From: Takakia lepidozioides
Lineage: Eukaryota; Streptophyta; Takakiopsida; Takakiales; Takakiaceae
Direction of reading: 5' to 3'
Assembly (NCBI GenBank): GCA_030704615.1
Contig: CM060734.1
Location: 52,406,042 to 52,470,041, forward strand
Length of the DNA stretch: 64,000 nucleotides
Numbering within the stretch: the stretch's first letter is position 1; each line of letters starts with the position of its first letter. The position numbers and the translations under genes are program-made. Shown in pieces: positions 56,021 to 64,000 of the stretch. The notes below the pieces were generated by a model that saw only the letters and a list, made by a program, of their open reading frames with translations, was not told the origin of the DNA and searched no databases.

Positions 56021-56763
56021 TAGATAATGTAAAGTATTTCCCTAATTCCATCATGATGTCATCCAGTAGTGATGGCATCCAAAAGTAGAATCTGGCTTTC
56101 ATTAGGGTTTAGTTTTCATGACCAAACTCATCCAAAGAACCCAGTAATCAGAGAAATTGCTATAATGGAATTCCTCCATTTTCGTGATTATATCCATTGT
56201 GGATTAAAAAAGGTTTAGACAACATTAGTCCAAGCCGGCCTGGGTTTTGGAAAAAGTACAAGCAAATTCCTTGTACAGAGGGAGAGGGAGAGGGAGAGTG
56301 AGAGAGGGAGAAAGAGCGCTTGTAAAAGCGGGATTGTCTCTCTTTGTGGATGTTGGTGCCAATATATGGCTATGTACATATACCAAACATGATACCAATG
56401 TAAGAGTATCAACGTGTAAGAGTTTGATATATTAAACTTATATAGAACGCACATCCCAACTTCAACATGATACCTTTGTAAGGGTATCGAAATTTTTGAT
56501 AATTCTCAAGATGAACATATGTTTTGTTTTCTTTGTCCTAGACTAGATACTAGTGTTAGGGGACTACATGGTGATGCAGGGGAAGCCTTTCATCAATTGT
56601 CAGGTTTGATTTTGCCTGTTTTTTTCGGAGCCAACCATGTTTCTTTTGCCAGTGAATCACAGGAAGCTGCTGATCTGTCTCCGTCTCTGGCTCTCCCTTT
56701 CTCGCTGAGACTGAGGGTGGCTTCAAAACTCCACAATTTCCTGAAGGGTACAAGAAAGAGGGC

Positions 56764-57071
56764 CAGCAAGAATAGACGGGCAATATGTATTTTTAGCTTA
56801 TACTCTTATATGTGTATAAATATAATTTGAATATATACATGTACATATATATTATATATTATATACAAAAATAAGTTAAAAATTATAGATTACAATTCAA
56901 TTGAATTGTAGTCAGCAATTCAATTGAATTGCCAATTCGCAATTCAACTGAATCGTGTGCCGACAATTCAATTGAATTGCAAATTAGGGTTAGTTCAATT
57001 GAATTGCGCACTTTTAGGGGTGATCAAGTGAATTGCGATGCATTTCACATCAAGGCCTTTTTGGAATTCCC
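56764..57071 (-). repeat. right TIR of 3.0-kb element
   Basis: Reverse complement of 54049-54389 with several indels in the AATTCAATTG units. A (GA)n-rich tract lies inside the element at 56275-56315. Confidence 0.9.
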
Positions 57072-57875
57072 TATCTGAACAACCCTCTCTGCCAAGCCAT
57101 CGGCCTCAGGATGATCCCGAGAAGTAGTGCGGTGGTCTATCAAGGCTTTGTCACACAATGCCTGAAACTCCTCCAAGAACTCTTTCCCTTGGTCCGTGAG
57201 TACCTCAGCTGGAGCACCGAACCGGCTAAGTACACGATCCAAGAATGCATACGCAGCCCCCTCACTAGTCTTATCAGGCAATGGAACCAATTCGATCCAC
57301 TTGGAGAAGTGCTCCACCTCACCAACACGTACTTGTTGTGGCGCATGGTCAGTGGCAACAGCCCTGCGAAATATAGACTCCACCTGTAGCCCATTCCCAT
57401 GATCGGAAGAGGGTGCAATTGTGGTGTAGGGGCGTTGAATGAAGCACGCACCCTGTCACACACCATGCACCTAGCCACAAATTGTTGCACCTCTATCACG
57501 CCACCAATACTGCCCCTGCAGTAGACTATGAGTACGTCGCACCCCAAAATGCCCCAACTCCTTATGGGCATGTCGCACTAACCGTGCCCGCTATGTTGGG
57601 TGAGGCACAATCCTCACTCGACCATCCTCCCACACTCGGAGCAAGTGTGTCCCCTCCCACTTGAACCTCTTGGCTCGTTGTAGGATCTGATCCCTCTCCT
57701 TGGCAGTGACAGTGGCTGTCGTGTCTCCAGTGCGGAGATAGTCCAACACAGCTGAATCCTCATGTATATCTTTAGCGCCACCTTGCCCATTGATGGCCTC
57801 AGGGTCCTCAGACACTCGGTCTACAGTCATCCCTGTTGTAGGTCCAACCTGGCCTTCTGCTGCCAAGATACACAT
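57072..57875 (-). pseudogene. Ty3/gypsy integrase, truncated
   Basis: H2C2 zinc-binding part (HAHKELGHFGVRRTHSLL; VARCMVCDRV), then the core. The first catalytic Asp region reads RWSLYFAGLLP, Tyr in place of Asp. The second Asp (VLTDQGKEF) and Glu (HPEADGLAERVVQ) remain. Stops and frameshifts are present. The frame runs out into the TIR element. Confidence 0.85.
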
Positions 57876-57890
57876 AAATGCAGATGCATG

Positions 57891-58490
57891 TCATCCGGGC
57901 ACCATCTCCTCGTCCGTCTTACCATGCCACCGAGCTCCAGTGTCATCATGTTGGCTCGTGCATGGATTGCGACTCAACCCACCTGCATCCCAATTGACCA
58001 AACCTGGTCGATGCACAACCTGAAAGTCATACTCTTGAAGTATGAGTGCCCACCGTGTAAGCTTCCCCGTAAGCTTGTCTGACTCCATCAACCACTTGAG
58101 TGACTGGTGATCCGTGACAAGGGTGAAGAGATTGTCGTATAGATAGCACTTGAAGTGTGTAACGGCCCACACTGCAGCTAAGTACTCTCCTTCATATGAG
58201 CTATACTTAGCCTCTGCAGCGTTGTTCGAGCGGCTAACATAAGCCACTATGAACTCTCTTCCCTCATCATCCACCTGTGTGAGCACCGCTCCAAGCCCCA
58301 GCATGCTCCAATATGTATGCAACTGAAAAGGACTCCCCCTGATAGGTCGTCTCAAGATGGGCGCCGAGATCAACCTCGCCTTGAGCTCTTGAAAAGCTCG
58401 TTCTTGCTCATGTTCCCACTGCCACTCCTGGTCCACCTTGGTCAGCTTGGTTAGAGTCTTTGCAATGGTACTAAATCCCTTGACACTCAA
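57891..58490 (-). pseudogene. Ty3/gypsy RNase H region of pol
   Basis: RT connection (WQWEHEQERAFQELKARL) and RNase H (GLGAVLTQVDDEGREFIVAY, SSYEGEYLAAVWAV, LVTDHQSLKWL). It is offset in frame from the RT by a shift in the 58471-58490 overlap. The usual first-Asp segment is degenerate (LHTYWSMLG). Confidence 0.88.
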
Positions 58491-59163
58491 TCTGGTTGTG
58501 GAGAAACTTGCACTTCCCCGGATGTAACTTCAATCTTTGCGCCCTCAAGCGCTCAAATACCACCTGAAGGTGTCTCTCATGCTCCTCCACCGTAGCACTA
58601 AAGATGATGATGTCATCTATGTAGCACCGAGCAAATTCCACCCCTGCTAGAATCATGTCCATAACTCTCTGAAACTCTGCAGGAGCGTTCTTAAGCCCAA
58701 ATGGTAAGAACCACCACTGGTATAGGCAATCCTTCCCGTGCTCATTGATCCCCCAGAATGTCGTCTTTTGCTTATCCGCCTCCTTGATCGGCAACTGGTG
58801 ATATCCGGATCGTAAATCCAAAGTGCTAAAGACCTTCGCATGCCCAATGGCATCAAAGATCTCCTCTGGTGTTGGCATGACATACCTATCGGACTTGGTC
58901 TGACGATTTACAGGCCGGTAATCACCGCACATACGTCTCTCCGTCCAATTGCCATAGACATCATTCTTGGCTGGCATCACTGTGGCTGAAGCATACTCTC
59001 CACCAGATAGCTCCACCAAACCAGCCTCCCAGAGGTCCTGAGTCCTCATCTGAATCAAGGACCTCTCCATGTCACTATATCTATAGGGTCTCCGAAATAT
59101 TAGCGTGTCAGTGGCCAATTCAATGCAAATCTCTTGACCCTTCAGTGCTCCCAAGTCCTTCAA
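58471..59163 (-). pseudogene. Ty3/gypsy reverse transcriptase region of pol
   Basis: 230-residue open stretch with the RT fingers and palm: RMCGDYRPVNRQT, STLDLRSGYHQLPI (first catalytic Asp), LPFGLKNAPAEFQRVM, and YIDDIIIF (catalytic Asp pair at ~58615). Stops separate it from the methyltransferase upstream, so the polyprotein is broken here. Confidence 0.92.
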
Positions 59164-59617
59164 ACTAAAAGCAGTTCCTGTAAGTCCTCAAGAACCGCCG
59201 TATACGTCGTCTCTCTCCTCCGGTTACTATAGGTCCAACATCAGGCTCCCAGTTATCCTCCGTGACTGCAATCTTGAGTCTAGCAGGCTTAGAGGTAGAA
59301 GACGCGTCTCGTGGTTGCTATGCTGCAACCTCTTGAGCAGTGACCACTGTCTGCTCTGTCAGTGACAATGTCTCATCCTACCCCATCATCCCATCCTTGA
59401 GGACCTCCTCAATCCGAGAAAAATCCCCAACCTCATCCATCACCGCCGCCTTGGTTGCCAACTCCCTCTGAACCTCGAGCACCTCCCACGTGTGCCATGG
59501 ATGCGGCCTGCACCTCGTGGTCATCACCTGTTCGCCCCCACTCGCTGCATGTACCGTCTCGGTAGGCAAAGAGACCATCAAGGGAAGTGTACTTCGTACT
59601 TTGCGCTGCTGAGCCAT
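59164..59617 (-). pseudogene. pol linker between methyltransferase and RT, with stops
   Basis: Continuation of the methyltransferase frame to 59378, then several stops before RT. No domain was recognised. Confidence 0.55.
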
Positions 59618-60581
59618 AGCCAAACTGATAATCCAGGTCAAGCAATTGAGATCCATTGCTTGCCCCAACACCTGACGACGTGATGCCTCAGAAAGAGATG
59701 GCACCGCCGTGGTACCAGTGGTAAAACCCATCACCCGCTCGCGCTCGTTAGCATTGGGCTCCACTAATTGCTGCAACTGGCTATCCCACAAGAGGCCAGG
59801 TCCTCCATCCCGGAAAGCATGAGATCCTGGAAAGCTGAGCAGTGTAGGCAATGTTGCTCGTGGGTGACCCACCTTATTGACCACAACCAAAGGTGATTGG
59901 TCATCGTGTCTCACACGCTGAGACTGCCTCCCTATGTCCAAAATGCTATCCACCGTCAGGTTTGGTGGCCGCTGCATCCCATCAAATGCACGCTTTGAGC
60001 AGTGCAGGTGGTATTAAGTTGGTCCACCATAGTCGTGGGCGATGAGCCCGTGACCCCACTGCAGCTGCATCCAGCAACACTACTGACCCAAGCCAAGACC
60101 GCACTTGATGTACGTTGGCTATCACCTTGGCCCGAGAATCACCCATCAATGGCACATTCTCCAAGATATATGCCGGAGAGTCTGTCTGCTAGAGCTGTAA
60201 ATAGCGCAAGACCCTCAACATCTCCCAAAACAGGCGTGATCTTGAGTCTTGTAATCCATTCTCATGTCCGGCTGATGAATGCCCTTGGCAGGGCCATCCT
60301 GCCACTACCAAGTGAATAGGGCCAACCTGCTCCAAATCATGCGCCCCTAACAAAGAGATGTCTGCTGGCAAGGCTTGTTGGTATCCACGAACTGCAGACA
60401 CTGGCAACAAATCAGGGTACTGTTGCACCAACTGAGCAACATGGCGCAGTGAGACGCGTCGTGCAGTCTCATCCCTCTCCACATATATGTAACGTCGAAC
60501 TCGTACACCTGCCTGCAGCACTGTAGCCAATCCAATGCTGATCCCGCCAAACAAGTCCAGAAGACATATGTCTTTATCCGG
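59618..60581 (-). pseudogene. DNMT3-like cytosine-5 DNA methyltransferase domain inside gypsy pol
   Basis: Motif I ICLLDLFGGISIGLATV (AdoMet binding); RRYIYVERDETAR; motif IV HLVVAGWPCQGHSSAG with catalytic Cys at 60288-60290; motif VI ILENVPLMGDS; motif VIII AHRPRLWWTNL; MQRPPNLTVDSILDIGR; motif IX NERERVMGFTTGTT; motif X-like SEASRRQVLGQAMDLN. Order I-IV-VI-VIII-IX-X is canonical as in DNMT3, not permuted as in plant DRM. The details (ENV.MG, RRQ.LG) recall DNMT3. The N-terminal part is in one open frame with the protease. Breaks: TAG at 60189-60191 between motifs IV and VI, and a frameshift at about 59978. It would methylate cytosines de novo, perhaps on the element's own cDNA. Confidence 0.88.
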
Positions 60582-61967
60582 GCACTGCCACACAAGAGGT
60601 GTGGTGTCCAATGGCGACAACTGAGATGATCGTGGTGCAATCTCCGCACTCTCCTCCTCTCCTGACGGTACAAAGGCCTCTACCCAGGCTTGTTGCACTC
60701 GTCTATCAGCAGTCTGCTGCAAATCCTTGCTCGTACCCCACAATGGAGTGTGAGCAACCATGGCAGGCAACTCCGCCGTACCATGCATGTCATCATGCTC
60801 TGCTGGAGGTGGCACATCCTCTGCATGGGCATTGCCCTCCAGCAATTCTCCAACCCAACTAACTGCAGCTGTGAAGGCTGCTAATGTTGGCATCTTGCCC
60901 CGCTGGGCAGCAGCAAAACCCCCAATGAATGTCACAGGGAGCTGTACACGATGACCATCCCCCGACTGCCATCCAGGCCTGTAGGATGTTGACTCCTCCC
61001 AAAAATCCAGGGTGAAGCCCATGGGATACAACACTACCCCACCAACGAGGACATCATAAGAGACCGCGTCTGTCACAATGGCCTTGGCTCGCATCAATGA
61101 GCCATCTATAGGATGATCCGGCCGTAGTCTAATGGCCAACTCACACCGTGTCATGCCCCGAGCCTGCTCTGATCCTCCCAGAGATGTCTGTATCTGGAAA
61201 GGACAAGGCTCCATATCCGCTTCCATGAGGCCCAAACCTGCAATAGCAGCTCTGCCCAATATCAGCGGCTGAGCTCCTGAGTCCAACAAGACCCGCAATG
61301 GCCAATACCTCTTGCCTGCCGGTCCACTCAAAGAGAAAATGTCATCCTGGTTGTCTAACAAGACAACTCCAGGTGTCACCATGGCGCACTCAAAGGCTGG
61401 CCTAGCTGGCAGCTCCATCAATCTGGCAGCTGCAGCTTGCCATGGCGCAGCCGTGGCAGTCTTGACCCTCAAATCGGAGGATCCCTCTGCCACTACACCT
61501 TCCACTAATTCCGCAGAAGATGAAGTGACCTCCCCACTGTCGCGGAGTGTTGCTGGTAGTCTGAACACTGCAGCTGGTCTTACCCCCGGCGTCGCAATCA
61601 TGGTTGCCGAGAACAGTGGGGCCTGACACATAGAGGTGGCCGCCCCCAACAACACACTGGTTGCTCTAGCCTTGGCAGCAGGTGTCAGTGTTGCACGTGT
61701 AGCTCTCCCCAATGGCACAATAACAGCCTTTGCTTCGGTATCTGTCGGGCGGGAACTAGGCGCCATGGATGTCGTTGACACTGTCTCCGCCAAGATGAAT
61801 GATTGAGGCAACCTAGCCTGACGGCTTGTCTCCCCACGCTGTGGATCCAACTCCACCTCTGTACCTCGTGGCTCATGAACTCGTGCTGCTCCTCGAGTGA
61901 CGGCTGCAGCAGACTGCACCTGCACTAGTGGTAGTGCTGCCCCACACATAGATCTCATGTCTCCCAT
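60582..61967 (-). pseudogene. Ty3/gypsy protease region of pol with long linker
   Basis: First 462 residues of a 592-residue open frame whose end is the methyltransferase. The aspartic protease motif is PLRVLLDSGAQPLILGRAA at ~61300-61250, with RAAIAGLGL after it. Residues 1-200 are Ala/Pro/Thr-rich and probably disordered. Between protease and methyltransferase is ~200 residues of linker without known domain. Upstream, a short coiled-coil-like piece (NRLQQLEQRLAAMA) lies between gag and this frame, separated by stops. Confidence 0.85.
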
Positions 61968-62126
61968 GTCTACTCCATTAGGATGACGTTGCTGAGGAGG
62001 AACATAAGGTGGACCCTAAGGTCTTGGAGCTGGTACCACCTGAGCTGTGGCCATGGCAGCAAGCCTTTGCTCTAGCTGCTGAAGTCGGTTGGTCATGCCT
62101 TAGTCAACGCCCTGACCTCCACGTCC

Positions 62127-63266
62127 TTAGCCATACTGTGCTTGCTCTCGTCCTGCACCTCGTGCCTGACCGCCTCGTCCTCTCTGAGGTGCTCCACCTC
62201 GTCCTCGGCCACCATTGTTCCCTTGGAACTGGTCTCGCCGCAACTCAGGGTGCAAGTCATAACACTGGGCATCTCCATGTCCATACTTGTCACAATGCCC
62301 ACACTGCAACTGTGCAGGCTGTGCTTGTGCCGGCCTTTTGCCACTCTCTAGGCAATCTTTCTTGACATGGGGTCCTCCACATGTCCAACATACCACCCCT
62401 GGTTGTTGTTGGCCTGCAAAAGAAGCTACTGGCCTCTGCACCTGAGGTCCCTTGTAAGCTCCATGGAATTTGGGTTGGGCAACATTGCCCCCCTGACCAC
62501 GCTGTTGGGCAGTCCCTTGTGCCTGTTGGCTAGCAGTTGCGCCTCGTGCAGGCATGTCCTTGTCAAATCCAATGGTAACAACTTGCTCCTCCACCATGTT
62601 GAGCTCAATCCGCTCAGTCAGCAGAAACACATCTGCTAATGTGGGTTGGGCCGCTTGTAACAGGGTTGCATCCCGCACCCTTCTCCTGAGCTCCTTGTCC
62701 AAAATTCCATACCAAAACTGGACTGCCTGAGCTTCAATAACCCCTTGGGTCACACTTATCAAGCGCCATATACGAGTGTAGGCCTCTCGCAAGCTCTCAC
62801 TGGATTTGCGCTGGAAGTCTTGCAAACTTTGCAGCTTCTCTGTGCGTACGCCTTGGTAGTTCATCTGCAACTCCTGGAAGAACTCCACCACCGGGCTGAA
62901 TCTAGGCACATGTGTTATAGTCGTGGCAGGAGGAGTAGTAGCACCTTCTGCAGAAGTACCGGCACTACGTGTTCCACTACTAGTGATGGCAATGGGAAAT
63001 ATTGGTGCTGATGCAGCTACTGGTCGCGTCGTGTCTCGAGTAATGGAGACGTAGTCAGGTGACCAATACATCCTCCACTCCTCAATCTCTATTTCATGTC
63101 CTCGCCTAAACTCGTGGTAATCGTCCATAGGCGGGCCTTCCAAATGCTGGAACAGACCCTTCCACGCCATGAATGGGGTGAACAGCTGTGGATTGCGCAT
63201 CTGCTGCAAATCACACCAGCTGTCGAACTCCTGGATAAAGTACTCCTGCAGAATACCCCAGCCCAA
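62127..63266 (-). CDS. Ty3/gypsy gag
   Basis: 379 residues, open throughout. A retrotransposon gag domain (VVEFFQELQMNYQG, SLREAYTRIWRLISV, FWYGILDKELRRRVRD) is followed by two zinc knuckles: CWTCGGPHVKKDC (spacing 2-3-4) and CGHCDKYGHGDAQC (canonical 2-4-4). The C-terminus is Gly/Arg-rich (GNNGGRGRGGAPQRGRGG). It would form the particle and bind RNA. The true start is uncertain, as the frame may begin upstream. It is the only large part of this element without a visible break. Confidence 0.88.
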   Translation of the reverse strand: MGWGILQEYFIQEFDSWCDLQQMRNPQLFTPFMAWKGLFQHLEGPPMDDYHEFRRGHEIEIEEWRMYWSPDYVSITRDTTRPVAASAPIFPIAITSSGTRSAGTSAEGATTPPATTITHVPRFSPVVEFFQELQMNYQGVRTEKLQSLQDFQRKSSESLREAYTRIWRLISVTQGVIEAQAVQFWYGILDKELRRRVRDATLLQAAQPTLADVFLLTERIELNMVEEQVVTIGFDKDMPARGATASQQAQGTAQQRGQGGNVAQPKFHGAYKGPQVQRPVASFAGQQQPGVVCWTCGGPHVKKDCLESGKRPAQAQPAQLQCGHCDKYGHGDAQCYDLHPELRRDQFQGNNGGRGRGGAPQRGRGGQARGAGREQAQYG

Positions 63267-64000
63267 AAACCCGGACTGACTCTTGCCTCCACCTATGGAA
63301 AGGTTTAGGCCTACCGAGAGGGTGGAAAGCTATGGGAAGGAGAGACTAAAGCAATTCCTAAACCCAGCATGCCCTCATCCCGACACTCTTCATTTCCTCT
63401 CTAGCCATACACTAATGTCAAAAAGTGACAGATGTGTTACAAACAGACAGCTAAGTGATTATCCCTGACTTGAAACAGCTTCTTCAATAGACCTCATAGA
63501 TGTGGGGAGGATCTAATTTATATAAGAAAAATTCTATAGATTTTTGGTCAGGTCCAAAAAATTAAAACCAGGTTTAGGTAGGTAGATTTCCCATTTCTGT
63601 AGGTCCCTGCGCAAGTTTTGGGTCAAACGGCCTCGGTATGCCAAAGTTATGGCCAAACAAGCTCTATGTAATTTAAATTAGATCAAAGAACGAATTTCTT
63701 TAATTTGTCACACCCAAAACATTCTCGACATTAAAAGCTGTTCCTAGGTTATCTACGGGTTCGGAACATGTTCATGTAGTTCTCACATACTCCCTGGCAG
63801 CGTGGCCTATAATTCCCAGGATTCATTTGTGTTTTACAGACGCACCACCAGAGGCTTGCTCTCCTAATGAACTGCTCTGCTCCAGCCAAGATCCGTGTTC
63901 TGCTCCAGCCACGACTCCCGAGAGCTTCGATCCTTCGCCTCCTCTCACTGCCAAGTTTATGTTCACTATTGCAGCAAACTGGTGTGGCTTTGCCTTGGGG
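63267..64000. other. upstream of gypsy gag (5' leader / LTR expected), unresolved
   Basis: On the minus strand this should hold the leader, primer-binding site and 5' LTR. No TG...CA pair or standard primer site was recognised, and no gene was seen. Confidence 0.4.

Larger units (their letters stand above)
54049..57071. mobile_element. 3.0-kb TIR element, TA-flanked, with AATTCAATTGAATTG satellites
   Basis: Ends GGGAATTCCAAAAAGGCC and its reverse complement, each flanked by TA (54047-54048 and 57072-57073). Inverted repeats are ~341 and ~308 bp. Inside the TIRs AATTCAATTGAATTG recurs many times with short spacers. No transposase is recognised. The right flank is the gypsy integrase but the left flank is not its continuation. 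The TA duplication would suit Tc1/mariner-like mobilisation, but two bases are weak evidence. Confidence 0.75.
57072..63266 (-). mobile_element. Ty3/gypsy retrotransposon with embedded DNA methyltransferase, truncated
   Basis: Leftward order gag (63266-62127), protease, cytosine-5 methyltransferase, reverse transcriptase, RNase H, integrase, the Ty3/gypsy order with one added domain. The integrase stops at the edge of the TIR element at 57072, so its C-terminus and the 3' LTR are missing. The 5' LTR would lie beyond 63266 but its ends could not be identified. Several in-frame stops and frameshifts interrupt pol. A relative lies at 32447-32940. Confidence 0.92.

Noticed and set aside
56519-56830. 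103-residue rightward frame in the 3.0-kb element
   Set aside because: Runs into the right TIR and no domain is visible.
59618-60581. Plant DRM-type methyltransferase
   Set aside because: DRM enzymes have permuted motif order; here motif I precedes motif IV and VI-X as in DNMT3.

Overview
This is nuclear DNA of a land plant, most likely a seed-free one (fern, lycophyte or bryophyte). The evidence is spliced genes with GT-AG introns, plant families (MTP11-type Mn transporter, ALIS/CDC50 subunit, OSB PDF motifs, PPR-DYW editing factors with very homogeneous P-L-S repeats) and a dense mass of nested, decayed transposons. The lineage is an inference; no single marker here fixes it.

Layout: 426-1589 is the 3' half of an MTP11-like gene. 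2111-2790 is a Ty1/copia 5' LTR, primer-binding site and broken gag. 3367-17817 is one 14.45-kb Mutator-like element (MULE) with ~0.35-kb GC-rich terminal inverted repeats and a perfect 9-bp target duplication. It carries a rightward spliced gene ending in a Ulp1-type cysteine protease, a leftward SWIM-zinc-finger transposase, and a large head-to-head array of 311-bp repeats. A short motif around CAGCAGACTG is spread through its repeats, TIRs, introns and exons, where it encodes Gln-Gln-Thr repeats. Both genes carry stops and frameshifts. LINE remnants follow (17827-20296).

20787-27350 and 41535-47460 are two copies of a ~6-kb segment. Each holds remains of an OSB-type (organellar single-stranded-DNA-binding) gene whose last PDF-motif exon runs straight into a PPR-DYW reading frame, so the locus looks like an OSB-PPR fusion. 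The copies differ by two whole P-L-S triplets. Between them lie an intronless ALIS gene, a BTB/POZ gene, a piggyBac-like transposase fragment, a Ty3/gypsy integrase fragment, tRNA-derived repeat units, a LINE 3' half and a LINE ORF1.

48550-52421 (minus) is a multi-exon gene with EF-hand, SAM, fibronectin III, membrane segments and a Cys-rich C-terminus. 54049-57071 is a TIR element flanked by TA. 57072-63266 (minus) is a Ty3/gypsy element truncated in integrase. Its pol carries, between protease and reverse transcriptase, a cytosine-5 DNA methyltransferase domain with motifs in DNMT3 order. This is the most notable system in the window: a retroelement encoding its own de-novo-type DNA methyltransferase. 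This copy is inactivated by stops and frameshifts.

Most stops inside the mobile elements can be explained as C-to-T changes (CGA, CAG or CAA codons), as expected of long-methylated DNA. Exon boundaries were chosen by eye from GT/AG sites, reading phase and family motifs.
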